A program made the position numbers and the translations under genes. Below the pieces are notes generated by a model. It had not been told where the DNA came from, ran no database searches, and worked only from the letters and a program-made list of their open reading frames with translations. This document shows positions 51,638 through 60,743 of a DNA stretch of 64,000 bases, one piece after another. Origin of the DNA: Candidatus Brevundimonas phytovorans. Its GTDB lineage: Bacteria > Pseudomonadota > Alphaproteobacteria > Caulobacterales > Caulobacteraceae. Location: assembly GCA_029203145.1 (NCBI GenBank), contig CP119309.1:436501-500500 (forward strand). The letters are read 5' to 3'. How positions within the stretch are numbered: position 1 is the first letter of the stretch; the number at the start of each line of letters is the position of its first letter.

Positions 51638-52396
51638 ATGGAAATCCGCGATCAGATCGTTCTCATCACCGGCGGCGCGCGCGGGGTCGGCGCGGCGGCG
51701 GCGCGGGCCTTCGCCGGGCAAGGCGCGCGGGTGGCGATCAACTGGCGCAACAGCGGCGAGCAGGCCAAGGCTCTGGCGGCTGAGCTGGGCGAGCGGGTCA
51801 TCGCCCTTCAGGCCGACGTGACAGACCGCGCGGCGGTTGAGGCCATGGTGGCTCAGGCCGAGGCGCATTTCGGCGCCCCGATCAGCACCGTGGTCAACAA
51901 CGCCCTGGACTACAGCTTCAACGGCGATGCGCGGGCGCAGATGGCGGACATTCCGTGGGAGGACATGGCGCAGCAGTTCTCGACCGTGATCCACGGGGCG
52001 CTGAACGTCATTCAGGCCACGGCGCCGGGCATGAGCGCGCAGACGTTCGGGCGGGTGGTCAATATCGGCACCAACCTGTTCCAGAATCCGGTCGTGCCCT
52101 ATCACGACTACACCGCCGCCAAGGCCGCTCTGCTCAGCCTGACGCGGACGGCGGCGGGCGACCTCGGCCCGTCAGGGATCACGGTCAACATGGTCTCGGG
52201 CGGTCTGCTGCGGACCACGGACGCCAGCGCGGCGACGCCGGAGGCGGTGTTCGACCTGATCGCCGGGATGACGCCGCTGCGCTCGGTGACGACGCCGCAG
52301 GAGTTCGCCGACGCCGTGCTCTTCTTCGCCTCGCCGTGGAGCCGGGCGGTCACGGGGCAGAACCTGGTGGTCGACGGCGGGCTGGTTCGGGACTGA
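51638..52396 (+). CDS. SDR family oxidoreductase (FabG-like)
   Basis: This 252-residue NAD(P)H-dependent reductase has the Rossmann signature TGGARGVGAAAARAFA, then TVVNNALDYS in place of NNAG, the tyrosine motif YTAAKAALLSLT, and the terminal VVDGGLVRD. The serine position near VVNIGTN is not obvious. A GAGG ribosome site supports the ATG at 51638 over a GTG 6 bases upstream. Function beyond reduction is unknown. Confidence 0.85.
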   Translation: MEIRDQIVLITGGARGVGAAAARAFAGQGARVAINWRNSGEQAKALAAELGERVIALQADVTDRAAVEAMVAQAEAHFGAPISTVVNNALDYSFNGDARAQMADIPWEDMAQQFSTVIHGALNVIQATAPGMSAQTFGRVVNIGTNLFQNPVVPYHDYTAAKAALLSLTRTAAGDLGPSGITVNMVSGGLLRTTDASAATPEAVFDLIAGMTPLRSVTTPQEFADAVLFFASPWSRAVTGQNLVVDGGLVRD

Positions 52397-52495
52397 GGCA
52401 GCGTCTCATAAATCCCGCTCATCCCCGCGGAGGCGGGGGCCCAGTTCTTTGGCCCCGCACGCTTGCCGATCAGGTTAAGGTCCTTGGTATGAAAG

Positions 52496-52526
52496 GCCCC
52501 GCTGGCGAACCGGCGGGGCTTTTTTG
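52496..52526 (+). terminator. Rho-independent terminator after the FabG-like gene
   Basis: GCCCCGC, a 10-base loop, GCGGGGC and then a T6 run form a textbook intrinsic terminator about 100 bases past the stop. It may also end the copper operon from the other side. Confidence 0.85.
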
Positions 52527-52528
52527 CT

Positions 52529-52597
52529 CTAGCGGCGAACCGGGGGCGCACCTTCGAAGGTCATGAAGGGGGCAGGGGCCGGCTTGAGCGTGTTCAT
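52529..52597 (-). CDS. Possible 22-residue small protein after the copZ-like gene
   Basis: MNTLKPAPAPFMTFEGAPPV plus two residues starts two bases past the stop of the copper chaperone gene. It could be coupled, but it has no recognised family and might be chance. The terminator overlaps its tail region. Confidence 0.25.
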   Translation of the reverse strand: MNTLKPAPAPFMTFEGAPPVRR

Positions 52598-52599
52598 GG

Positions 52600-52797
52600 T
52601 CAGGCGGCCTCAGCCGGATAGCCGGCGGCGTCGAGCGCGGTCAGCAGGGTTTGACGGTCGGCCTGGGTCGTCACCTCGACGCGGCGGGCCTCGATGTCGG
52701 CGACGACCTGGGCCGAGGCGTCGACCGAATGGATGGCCTTCTCGACGGAGGCGACGCAGCCGCCGCAGCGGATCCTGGGAATGGTCAGGGCGATCAT
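52600..52797 (-). CDS. CopZ-like copper chaperone (HMA domain)
   Basis: This is a 65-residue heavy-metal-associated domain, presumably carrying Cu(I) to the CopA ATPase. The motif is IPRIRCGGCVASVEKAIHSV, a C-x-x-C with GG in place of the usual AS or AQ. It lies 11 bases beyond cueR in the CopA-CueR-CopZ operon. Length equals a free-standing chaperone. Confidence 0.88.
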   Translation of the reverse strand: MIALTIPRIRCGGCVASVEKAIHSVDASAQVVADIEARRVEVTTQADRQTLLTALDAAGYPAEAA

Positions 52798-52808
52798 GGG
52801 GCTACTCC

Positions 52809-53222
52809 TCAGGAAACGGGGGAAGCAGCGGCGGGCGCACCCGCCAGGTCGGACAGGATGGGGCAGTCAGGCCGGTCGTCGCCGGCGCAGCAGTGCGACA
52901 GGTCGCGCAGCGCGTCGGCCATGGCCTGCATTTCAGCGATGCGGGCGTCGAGGTCGGCGACATGCTTCTCGGCCAGGGCCTTGACCTCGCGGCTGGGCCG
53001 GTTGCGGTCGCGCCACAGCGACAGCAGGCGGCTGATCTCCTCGACCGAGAAGCCCAGGCTGCGGGCGCGGCGGATGAAGCGCAGGTCGTTCAGGTCGCGC
53101 TCGCTGAAGTCGCGATAGTTGCTCTCGGTCCGCTCGGACGGTCGGATCAGGTCGACGGATTCGTAGTAGCGGATCATCTTGGCGGTGACGCCGGTGGCGG
53201 CGGAGGCCTTGCCGATATTCAT
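52809..53222 (-). CDS. cueR: Cu(I)-responsive MerR-family regulator CueR
   Basis: CueR activates copper-efflux promoters on binding Cu(I). The 137-residue protein has a MerR helix-turn-helix (AATGVTAKMIRYYESVDLI) and a coiled coil. Cysteines in LSHCCAGDDRPDCPIL match the C-x7-C metal loop. It overlaps copA by 4 bases. A canonical CueR operator lies ahead of copA, so it controls its own operon. Confidence 0.93.
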   Translation of the reverse strand: MNIGKASAATGVTAKMIRYYESVDLIRPSERTESNYRDFSERDLNDLRFIRRARSLGFSVEEISRLLSLWRDRNRPSREVKALAEKHVADLDARIAEMQAMADALRDLSHCCAGDDRPDCPILSDLAGAPAAASPVS

Positions 53223-55699
53223 TGGGCTGCTCCCTGAATCTGGGGTTTGAAGGCGCGCAGACGCAGGGCGTTCAGCACCACGCTGACGCTGGACAGGGCC
53301 ATGGCCCCCGCCGCCAGCATGGGCGACAGCATGTAGCCGAAGGCGGGATAGAGGACGCCTGCCGCGACCGGGATCAGCAGGGCGTTGTAGCCGAAGGCCC
53401 AGGCCAGGTTCTGGCGGATGTTGCTCATGGTGGCGCGCGACAGGCCGATGGCGCTGACCGCGCCGCGCAGGTCGCCGCCGGTCAGGACCACGTCGGCGCT
53501 TTCGATGGCCACGTCGGCGCCGCCGCCGACCGCCAGACCGACATCGGCGGAGGCCAGGGCCGGGGCGTCATTGACCCCGTCGCCGACGAAGGCGACGCGG
53601 CGGCCGCCGGCCTTCAGCGCATTGATGGCGGCGACCTTGCCATCGGGCATGACCTCGGCGTGGACCTCGTCGATGCCCAGCAGGCGGGCGACGGCCTCGG
53701 CGGTGCGGCGGTTGTCGCCGGTGATCATGGCCACCTTCAGGCCCAGGCCGTGCATGGCCTGGATGGCGGCGGCGGTGGTCGGCTTGATTGGGTCGGCCAC
53801 GGCGATGACAGCGGCCAGCTGGCCGTCGATGGCGGCGTAGAGGGGCGTCTTGCCCTCGTCGCCGAGACGGGCGGCGGCCTCGGCGAAGACGGCGACGTCG
53901 TGGCCCAGTTCGGCCATGTAGCGGTCAGCGCCGACTTCGATGCGGCGGCCCGCGACGACGCCCGCCACGCCCTTGCCGGGCACGGAGGCGAAGTCTTCGG
54001 GGCGGGTCACGCTGAGGCCGCGCGCGGCGGCGGCCTCGACCAGGGCGCGGGCGACGGGGTGTTCCGACTGACCTTCGACGGCGGCGACCAGGGCCAGGAC
54101 CTCGTCTTCGTCAAAGCCGTCAGCCACGGTCAGGTCGGTCAGCTCGGGGCGGCCCGCCGTCAGCGTGCCGGTCTTGTCAAAGGCGATGACCTCGACCCCT
54201 TGCAGGGCTTGCAGGGCCTCGCCCTTGCGGAACAGGACGCCCAGTTCAGCGGCGCGGCCTACGCCCACCATGATCGAGGTCGGGGTGGCCAGACCCATGG
54301 CGCAGGGGCAGGCGATGATCAGCACCGACACGGCGGCGACCAAAGCCATGCCCAGCGCCGGATCGGGCGCGAACAGATACCAGACGGCGAAGGTCAGGAC
54401 GGCGATGGCCATCACGGCGGGGACGAACCAGCCGGTGATGCGATCCACCAGGGCCTGAATGGGCAGCTTGGCGCCTTGGGCCGTTTCGACCATGCGGACG
54501 ATCTGGGCCAGCACCGTCTCGGCGCCGACCTGTTGCGCCTCGAAGCGGAAGGCGCCCCTGGTGTTCAGCGTGCCGCCGACCACCTTGGCGCCCGCGGTCT
54601 TCTCGACGGGAATGGGTTCGCCCGTCAGCATGGATTCGTCGAGGTAGGAGGAGCCCTCCGTCACCACGCCGTCGACGGGAACGCGCTCGCCGGGGCGGAC
54701 GGCGATCAGGTCGCCGGCCTGAACGGTGTCGATCGACACATCCTGTTCGACGCCGTTGCGCACGACGCGGGCGGTCTTGGCCTGCATCGACATCAGGCGG
54801 CGGATGGCCTGGCTGGTCTGCCCCTTGGCGCGGGCCTCGATCCAGCGTCCGAGCAGGATCAGGGTGACAATGACGGCGGCGGCTTCGAAATAGACATTGG
54901 CCGTGCCGGACGGCAGCAGGGCGGGGGCGAAGGTGGCGACCGTCGAGAAGGCCCAGGCCGCGCTGGCGCCCAGCACCACCAGGGCGTTCATGTCCGGCGC
55001 GCGGCGCAGCAGGGCGGGCACGCCCTTGCGGAAGAAGATCAGGCCCGGAACGAACAGGACGAAGCTGGCCAGGACGAAGCTGATCAGTCGCCAGGTCTGC
55101 GTGCCGATGGTCTGTTCCAGCCAGTGGTGCATGCCCGGCACGAAGTGCGAGCCCATCTCCAGCACGAACAGGGGCAGGGTGGCGGCGCCCGCGATCAGAA
55201 CGGCGCGGCCCAGGTTGCGGATGTCGGCGGCGCGGGCGGCCTGTTCACGGTCGGCGGCGTCGAGGCCAGCCTCTTCCGGCTGTTCCAGCACATAGCCGGC
55301 CTGCTGCACGGCGGCGGCCAGGTCGCGGAAGGCGACGGCGCCCGAGAAGAAGCGGACGGTGGCGCGCTCGGTCGCCAGATTGACGCTGGCGCTCAGCACG
55401 CCGGGCACGGCGGCCAGGGCTTTCTCCACGCGACCGACGCAGCTGGCGCAGGTCATCTCGCGGACGGGATAGACGACGTCTTCCTCCATCGGCTCATAGC
55501 CGGCGGAGCGGATGGCGGCGGCGACTGCGGCGGGGGAACCGCCGTCCAGCACCACATGGGCGCGCTCGGCGGCCAGATTGACGCTGGCCTCGGTGACGCC
55601 CGGCACGGCGCGGACGGCCTTCTCGACCCGGCCGACACAGCTGGCGCAGGTCATGCCGAGGACCGGCAGATCGAGGACTTTCAGGGAGGCGTCAGACAT
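53219..55699 (-). CDS. copA: Copper-translocating P-type ATPase
   Basis: This 826-residue P1B-1 ATPase exports Cu(I) from the cytoplasm. Two N-terminal HMA domains carry MTCASCVGRVEKA at about residues 16 and 83. The intramembrane CPC is in IIACPCAMGLATPTSIM, the phosphorylated Asp in FDKTGTLTAG, the TGE in SMLTGEPIPVEK and the nucleotide site in VGDGVNDAPALASADVGLAV. Eight membrane helices are expected. It is the first gene of the CueR-driven operon. Confidence 0.97.
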   Translation of the reverse strand: MSDASLKVLDLPVLGMTCASCVGRVEKAVRAVPGVTEASVNLAAERAHVVLDGGSPAAVAAAIRSAGYEPMEEDVVYPVREMTCASCVGRVEKALAAVPGVLSASVNLATERATVRFFSGAVAFRDLAAAVQQAGYVLEQPEEAGLDAADREQAARAADIRNLGRAVLIAGAATLPLFVLEMGSHFVPGMHHWLEQTIGTQTWRLISFVLASFVLFVPGLIFFRKGVPALLRRAPDMNALVVLGASAAWAFSTVATFAPALLPSGTANVYFEAAAVIVTLILLGRWIEARAKGQTSQAIRRLMSMQAKTARVVRNGVEQDVSIDTVQAGDLIAVRPGERVPVDGVVTEGSSYLDESMLTGEPIPVEKTAGAKVVGGTLNTRGAFRFEAQQVGAETVLAQIVRMVETAQGAKLPIQALVDRITGWFVPAVMAIAVLTFAVWYLFAPDPALGMALVAAVSVLIIACPCAMGLATPTSIMVGVGRAAELGVLFRKGEALQALQGVEVIAFDKTGTLTAGRPELTDLTVADGFDEDEVLALVAAVEGQSEHPVARALVEAAAARGLSVTRPEDFASVPGKGVAGVVAGRRIEVGADRYMAELGHDVAVFAEAAARLGDEGKTPLYAAIDGQLAAVIAVADPIKPTTAAAIQAMHGLGLKVAMITGDNRRTAEAVARLLGIDEVHAEVMPDGKVAAINALKAGGRRVAFVGDGVNDAPALASADVGLAVGGGADVAIESADVVLTGGDLRGAVSAIGLSRATMSNIRQNLAWAFGYNALLIPVAAGVLYPAFGYMLSPMLAAGAMALSSVSVVLNALRLRAFKPQIQGAAQ

Positions 55700-55733
55700 G
55701 GGCGGAGCCTTTCGTCGTTTACAGCCTCAATCG

Positions 55734-55764
55734 TCTAAACCTTCCCGTCATGGGAAGGTCAATG
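55734..55764 (-). promoter_or_regulatory. CueR-type promoter of copA with operator
   Basis: On the minus strand -35 TTGACC and -10 TAGACG are separated by exactly 19 bases, which hold TTCCCATGACGGGAAGGTT. The dyad ACCTTCCCGTCATGGGAAGG (operator 55739-55759) is the canonical CueR box. A 19-base spacer is the hallmark of MerR-family promoters and is twisted to productive alignment on activation. The oxidase gene diverges on the other side. Confidence 0.92.
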
Positions 55765-55913
55765 CCCCAAAAGCGAGGTGATGATCCCCTCGCGCTCGGC
55801 GCGATAGCCTAGACGCCTCTGTGGCGTCCTGTCGCAAGGGGCGTTGCGCCGGGCCGCGTAATAGCCAGTGAAGACCGCGTCGCTTTTGTCGGACGCGGGA
55901 CGGTACAAGAAGG

Positions 55914-57701
55914 ATGATCCTCTCCATGTCGAGCAAGGCTCTTGATCGCCGGTCTCTGTTGCGCGGCGCGGCTGCGGGCGGCGGCCTGCTGGGTCTTTCG
56001 GGGCTGATGCCCGCCTGGGCCCAGACCGGATCGTCGGGGCTGCGGGCCGATCTGCCGACGCTGACGGGACCGAACATCGACCTGACGGTGGGCCATTCCA
56101 ACTTCACCGTCGGCGGGCGAACCGGCCACGCCTTCACCGTCAACGGCCTGCTGCCCGCGCCCCTGCTGCGGATGCGCGAGGGGCAGAACGTACGGCTGTC
56201 GGTGACCAACACCCTGGACGAAGACACCTCGATCCACTGGCACGGCCTGCTGCTGCCGTTCCAGATGGACGGCGTGCCGGGCGTCAGCTTCCCCGGCATC
56301 AAGCCGCGCGAGACCTTTGTCTATGAGTTCCCGATCAAGCAGTCGGGCACCTACTGGTATCACAGCCATTCGGGGATGCAGGAGGCCATGGGCCACTATG
56401 GCCCCATCGTCATCGACCCGGCGGGCCTCGATCCCGTCGGTTATGACCGCGAGCATGTGCTGGTCCTGTCGGACTGGAGCTTCCTGCATCCGCACGAAAT
56501 CCTGGCCAAGCTGAAGAAGAGCCCCGGCTATTTCAACCATCAGAAGACCACGCTGGCGGGCCTGCTGGATGGCTCGGACGGGATGGATCTGGCTGAGCGT
56601 CGGATGTGGGGCGGGATGCGGATGGACCCGCGCGACATCCTGGACGTCAACGGCACGACCTATACCTATCTGATCAACGGCCACGGCCCGCAGGAGAACT
56701 GGACCGGCCTGTTCCGGCCCGGCGAGCGAGTGCGTCTGCGCGTCATCAACGCCTCGGCCATGTCGATCTTCAACGTCCGCATTCCGGGCCTGGCCATGAC
56801 CGTGGTTCAGGCCGACGGCGAGCATGTGCGCCCGGTCGAGGTGGACGAGTTCCAGATCTCGGTCGCCGAGACCTATGACGTCATCGTCCGTCCGCTAGAG
56901 GACCGCGCCTACACCATCGTCTCCGAAGCCATCGACCGTTCGGGCATGGGCCGCGCCACCCTGGCCCCGCGCCTGGGCATGACCGCCGAGGTGCCGCCGC
57001 TGCGCAAGGTGCCGAACCTGACCATGAAGGACATGGGCATGGGCGGTATGGACCATGGCGCGATGGCGGGTATGGACCACGCTGCGATGGGCCATGGAGC
57101 CGCCGCCGGGGCCGCCGCCGCGCCGATGGATCACGGCGCCATGAGCATGCGCGACCCGAACAACGCGCCTGCCGACATGGCGGTCGGCGTCGGCGTGGAC
57201 GCCATCGCGCCTGCCCCCGCCAACCGTCTGGGGGAGCGGCCGCAGGGGCTTCAGGACGTCGATCACCGGGTGCTGGTCTATACCGATCTGCGCGCGTTGA
57301 CGCCGAACACGGACACGCGCGCGCCGTCGCGTTCGATGGAAATCCACCTGACCGGCAATATGGAACGGTTCATGTGGGGATTTGACGGGCGCAAGTTCTC
57401 GGAGCTGGTCGAGCCGATCCGCTTTGAGTTGAACGAGCGGGTCCGCGTCACCCTGGTCAACGACACCATGATGGCCCACCCCATCCACCTGCACGGCCAC
57501 TTCTTCGAGCTGGTCAACGGCCACGACGGCTATCAGCCGCTGAAGCATACGGTCAATGTCGCGCCGGGGTCGAAGGTGACGTTCGACCTGACCGCCAATG
57601 CGCCGGGCGACTGGGCCTTCCACTGCCACCTGCTGATGCACATGCACGCGGGGATGTTCAACGTCGTGACGGTTCGTCCGCTGGAAGGAGCCGCCCGATG
57701 A
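55914..57701 (+). CDS. CopA/PcoA-type multicopper oxidase
   Basis: This 595-residue periplasmic oxidase, exported by the Tat route (RRSLLRGAAAG), oxidises Cu(I) or binds copper. The four copper motifs are present: SIHWHGLLLPFQ, YWYHSHSG, HPIHLHGHFFEL and HCHLLMHMHAGMF. A Met/His-rich stretch (MGMGGMDHGAMAG and repeats) near residues 370-405 likely scavenges copper. The start may be 55914 or 55926. It overlaps copB by 4 bases and forms a second copper operon. Confidence 0.93.
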   Translation: MILSMSSKALDRRSLLRGAAAGGGLLGLSGLMPAWAQTGSSGLRADLPTLTGPNIDLTVGHSNFTVGGRTGHAFTVNGLLPAPLLRMREGQNVRLSVTNTLDEDTSIHWHGLLLPFQMDGVPGVSFPGIKPRETFVYEFPIKQSGTYWYHSHSGMQEAMGHYGPIVIDPAGLDPVGYDREHVLVLSDWSFLHPHEILAKLKKSPGYFNHQKTTLAGLLDGSDGMDLAERRMWGGMRMDPRDILDVNGTTYTYLINGHGPQENWTGLFRPGERVRLRVINASAMSIFNVRIPGLAMTVVQADGEHVRPVEVDEFQISVAETYDVIVRPLEDRAYTIVSEAIDRSGMGRATLAPRLGMTAEVPPLRKVPNLTMKDMGMGGMDHGAMAGMDHAAMGHGAAAGAAAAPMDHGAMSMRDPNNAPADMAVGVGVDAIAPAPANRLGERPQGLQDVDHRVLVYTDLRALTPNTDTRAPSRSMEIHLTGNMERFMWGFDGRKFSELVEPIRFELNERVRVTLVNDTMMAHPIHLHGHFFELVNGHDGYQPLKHTVNVAPGSKVTFDLTANAPGDWAFHCHLLMHMHAGMFNVVTVRPLEGAAR

Positions 57702-58846
57702 GCCGCGCCCTGTCCGCCGCTGTCGCGGTTCTGCCCCTGATGCTGGCCGCTGGTTCCGCCGTCGCCCAGAACCATGGCGGGCATGGAGGCCACGGCGCCC
57801 AAGCCGCGCCGGCACGCCCGCCGCAAGCTCGCCCGAGGCCTGCGCCCAAGCCCAAGCCGCGCGTCGCCGCGCCTCGGCCTTCTGCGCCTGCGGCCCCGGT
57901 GGCGGCGGACCCGCACGCTGGTCATGACATGAGCGGGATGTCGATGGCTCCGGCCCAGACGCCGGCCGTCGATCCTCATGCGGGTCACAATATGGCGCCG
58001 ACCCAGGCCGATCCCCACGCCGGGCATGATATGTCGGCCATGATCGGCGGCGCGCCCAACATCCCGACCAGCGTGGACGCCGTCGGCGGACGCATGGTCG
58101 AGGCGTCGCCTCCGCCTGCCGCCCGCGCCGCGCCGGCCCATGCGGCGGACCTGTTGTTCGACCCGGCCGTTATGGCGGCCTCGCGCAAGCAGTTGCTGGT
58201 CGAGAACGGCGACGTGCGCACGACCGCCGTCCTGATTGATACGCTCGAGGCTCGCTTCGGCGACGGCGAGAAGGGCTATGGCTGGAACGCCCAGGGCTGG
58301 ACCGGCGGCGACATCAACCGCTTCTGGTGGAAGACCGAGGGCGAGGGCGCCTTCGACGGCACGCTGCACGACGCCGAGGTCCAGGCCCTCTACAGCCGCG
58401 CCGTCGCGCCCTTCTGGGACGTGCAGGCGGGCGTGCGCCAGGACTTCCGTCCCGACGGCAAGGACACCACCCATCTGACCGTCGGCGTCCAGGGCGTCGC
58501 CCCCTACTGGTTCGAGATGAGCGCCGCCGCCTTCCTGTCGACCGAGGGCGACCTGACCGCCCGCGCCGAGGCGGAATACGACCAGCGCATCACCCAGAAA
58601 TGGATCCTGCAACCGGCGGTCGAGGCAGCCTTCTCGGCCAGCGACATTCCCGAGCTGGAAATGGGTTCCGGCCTGACCTCGGTCACAGCGGGGCTGCGCC
58701 TGCGCTATGAGATCCGCAAGGAATTCGCCCCCTACGTCGGGGTCGAGTGGAGCCGTTCGTTCGGCGACACCGCCGACTACGCCCGGGCGCGCGGCGACGA
58801 CGTGGACGCGACGCGCTTCGTCGTCGGCATCAAGGCCTGGTTTTAA
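57698..58846 (+). CDS. copB: Copper resistance protein CopB
   Basis: This 382-residue outer-membrane copper-binding protein has an N-terminal signal peptide and a Pro/Ala-rich segment. Three near-repeats of DPHAGHDMS (residues 68-110) provide histidine-methionine ligands. The C-terminal barrel has GYGWNAQGWTGGDINRFWW and WDVQAGVRQDFRP and ends VVGIKAWF. The ATG overlaps the oxidase stop (ATGA), as in pcoAB. It converges with the photolyase gene, overlapping it by 17 bases. Confidence 0.93.
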   Translation: MSRALSAAVAVLPLMLAAGSAVAQNHGGHGGHGAQAAPARPPQARPRPAPKPKPRVAAPRPSAPAAPVAADPHAGHDMSGMSMAPAQTPAVDPHAGHNMAPTQADPHAGHDMSAMIGGAPNIPTSVDAVGGRMVEASPPPAARAAPAHAADLLFDPAVMAASRKQLLVENGDVRTTAVLIDTLEARFGDGEKGYGWNAQGWTGGDINRFWWKTEGEGAFDGTLHDAEVQALYSRAVAPFWDVQAGVRQDFRPDGKDTTHLTVGVQGVAPYWFEMSAAAFLSTEGDLTARAEAEYDQRITQKWILQPAVEAAFSASDIPELEMGSGLTSVTAGLRLRYEIRKEFAPYVGVEWSRSFGDTADYARARGDDVDATRFVVGIKAWF

Positions 58847-60455
58847 GGCTTGGGCTTGGGCGAGAGGCGGCGGGCGGCGGCGGGTCGCCCTGGTCGCTGT
58901 CGCTCAGCGGCACAGCGCCGAGGGCCAGCCGGGTGGCTTCGGCCTCGGCCAGCAGGGCGGCGCGTTTCACTTCTCCGAAGCCGTTCAGCGTGCGGTAGGG
59001 CATGGCCAGACGGGCGTTGTGGCGAAGGTGTGAGCGGTTGCGCTCCAGAAAGCCCCAGTAGAGGCGGTTGAACGGGCAGGCGGCGTCGCCGCTCTTGCCC
59101 TTCACGTCGTAACGGCAACCGCCGCAATAGTCGCTCATGCGCTGAATATAGGCGCCGGAGGCGGCATAGGGCTTGGAGCCGACGATCCCGCCGTCGGCAA
59201 AGGTCGCCATGCCGCGCGTGTTCGGCATCTCCACCCACTCATAGGCGTCGGCATAGACGGTCATGTACCAGTCATCGACCGCGTCGGGATGGACGCCCAG
59301 CATCATGGCCAGATTGCCCGTGACCATCAGCCGCTGGATGTGGTGGGCGTAGGCGTGGGCGCGCGTGGTCGAAACTACGTCGGCCACGCAGGCCATGTCT
59401 GTCTGGCCCGACCAGAAGAACCAGGGCAGGGCGCGGTCGGCGCCTAGAAAATTCATCCGGCCGTAATCGGGCGTCTTCAGCCAATAGACGCCGCGCACGA
59501 ACTCTCGCCAGCCGAGGATCTGACGAATGAAGCCTTCGACTGCGTTCAGGGGGGCGGCGCCCGCGCGATAGGCGGCCTCGGCCCGGCGGCAGACGTCCAG
59601 CGGGTCCAGCAGGCCCATATTGATCGCCGTCGAGACCAGGCTGTGCCACATCCAGGGCTCGCCGTGGGCCATGGCGTCCTGCCAGTCGCCGAAGGCGGGC
59701 AGGATGCGCGTCAGGAAGGTGTCCAGCGCGGTCTCGGACTCCTCGACCGTGGTCGGCCACCCGAAATCAGCCAGATCGCCGAAGTGATCGGGAAACAGGC
59801 GCGCGACATCGGCGATCGCCTCCCTTGTCGTGGCCGAGGGTGTGGTGCGCAGGCGAGCCGGGGGGCGCAGGCCCCGAGTCAGGGCCCTGCGGTTCTCGGC
59901 GTCGAAGTTCCAGCGGCCGCCTTCGGGCTCGGCGCCGTCCATCAGCAGGCCGGTTTCGCGCCGCATCTCGCGATAGAAATACTCCATCCTCAGTTCGCGC
60001 CTGTCGGCGGCCCAGCGGCGAAACCGGGCGTGGGAGCAGATGAAGCGTCGGTCCTCGCGGATATCGACGGGCAGCCCGGCGGTCGCGGCGAAGGCGGAAA
60101 AGGCCTCAGCCAGCCTCAACTCGCCGGGTTCGGTCAGCACGACGCGGGCGAACGCCTGATCCGCCAGAGCGCGGTGCAGTTCGCCGACGATGGACTGGCT
60201 GTTGCCGGGGGCGTCGATGCGGACATAGCGGACGCGCACGCCGCGCGCCGCCAGCCTGTCCGCGTGCGCCCGCATGGCCGCGAAGACGAGGGCGATCTTC
60301 TGCTTGTGATGGCGGACATAGGTAGCCTCGTCCCGGACCTCGGCCATCAGGACGACGTCGCGCGCCGGGTCGAGGTCGGTCAGGCCCGCCAGGCCGTCCG
60401 ACAACTGATCGCCGAGCACCAGCCGCAGGACGCCCTGATCCGTCTGACGCGTCAC
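58830..60455 (-). CDS. Cryptochrome/photolyase family protein (FeS-BCP, PhrB-like)
   Basis: This 541-residue protein of the bacterial iron-sulfur photolyase clade repairs (6-4) photoproducts or cyclobutane dimers in light. The N-terminal antenna domain begins LRLVLGDQLSDGLAGL. A FAD-binding helical domain has AYAHHIQRLMVTGNLAM and the DDWYMTVYADAYEWVEMPNT loop. The 4Fe-4S ligands are in YCGGCRYDVKGKSGDAACPF with one further Cys upstream. It overlaps the DUF2256 gene by 4 bases. Confidence 0.93.
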   Translation of the reverse strand: MTRQTDQGVLRLVLGDQLSDGLAGLTDLDPARDVVLMAEVRDEATYVRHHKQKIALVFAAMRAHADRLAARGVRVRYVRIDAPGNSQSIVGELHRALADQAFARVVLTEPGELRLAEAFSAFAATAGLPVDIREDRRFICSHARFRRWAADRRELRMEYFYREMRRETGLLMDGAEPEGGRWNFDAENRRALTRGLRPPARLRTTPSATTREAIADVARLFPDHFGDLADFGWPTTVEESETALDTFLTRILPAFGDWQDAMAHGEPWMWHSLVSTAINMGLLDPLDVCRRAEAAYRAGAAPLNAVEGFIRQILGWREFVRGVYWLKTPDYGRMNFLGADRALPWFFWSGQTDMACVADVVSTTRAHAYAHHIQRLMVTGNLAMMLGVHPDAVDDWYMTVYADAYEWVEMPNTRGMATFADGGIVGSKPYAASGAYIQRMSDYCGGCRYDVKGKSGDAACPFNRLYWGFLERNRSHLRHNARLAMPYRTLNGFGEVKRAALLAEAEATRLALGAVPLSDSDQGDPPPPAASRPSPSLKTRP

Positions 60456-60634
60456 GACCGGTCCGCCCTCAGGCCGTCAGGCGTGAGCGCCGCGGAGGCC
60501 TTGCGGCCGGCGCAGCGCGCGCTGCAATAGATGACATTCGGCCAGTCCCTCTCCCACTTCTTGCGCCAGGCGAAAGGGCGGTCGCAGACGGGGCAGATCT
60601 TGGATGGGAGGTCCCGTTTCTGAACTCTGCGCAT
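60452..60634 (-). CDS. DUF2256 zinc-ribbon-like protein
   Basis: This is a 60-residue protein with two cysteine pairs. SKICPVCDRPFAWRKKWERD, then VIYCSARCAGRK, matches DUF2256. It precedes the photolyase gene with a 4-base overlap, and DUF2256 genes recur beside FeS-type photolyases, so a helper role is possible. The ATG at 60634 is chosen over a GTG at 60643 because the ribosome site fits better. Confidence 0.85.
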   Translation of the reverse strand: MRRVQKRDLPSKICPVCDRPFAWRKKWERDWPNVIYCSARCAGRKASAALTPDGLRADRS

Positions 60635-60743
60635 CCTCGTCACCTTTCCGCGCCGAAAGAGGGGCCGCCCTTTGGTCTGGCTCCATTACGCCCGAGGCGG
60701 GGGCCGGATCAGTTCGACGCCCATCTTTCAGGATCGCCCGGCG

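Noticed and set aside
52418..52460. Possible small RNA or riboswitch before the terminator at 52496
   Set aside because: The sequence is best explained as a half-copy of the GCTCATCCC repeat family. No recognised aptamer fold was found.
53222..55738. A plus-strand open frame spanning copA
   Set aside because: It is antisense to the copper ATPase. The minus-strand protein has all P-type ATPase motifs.
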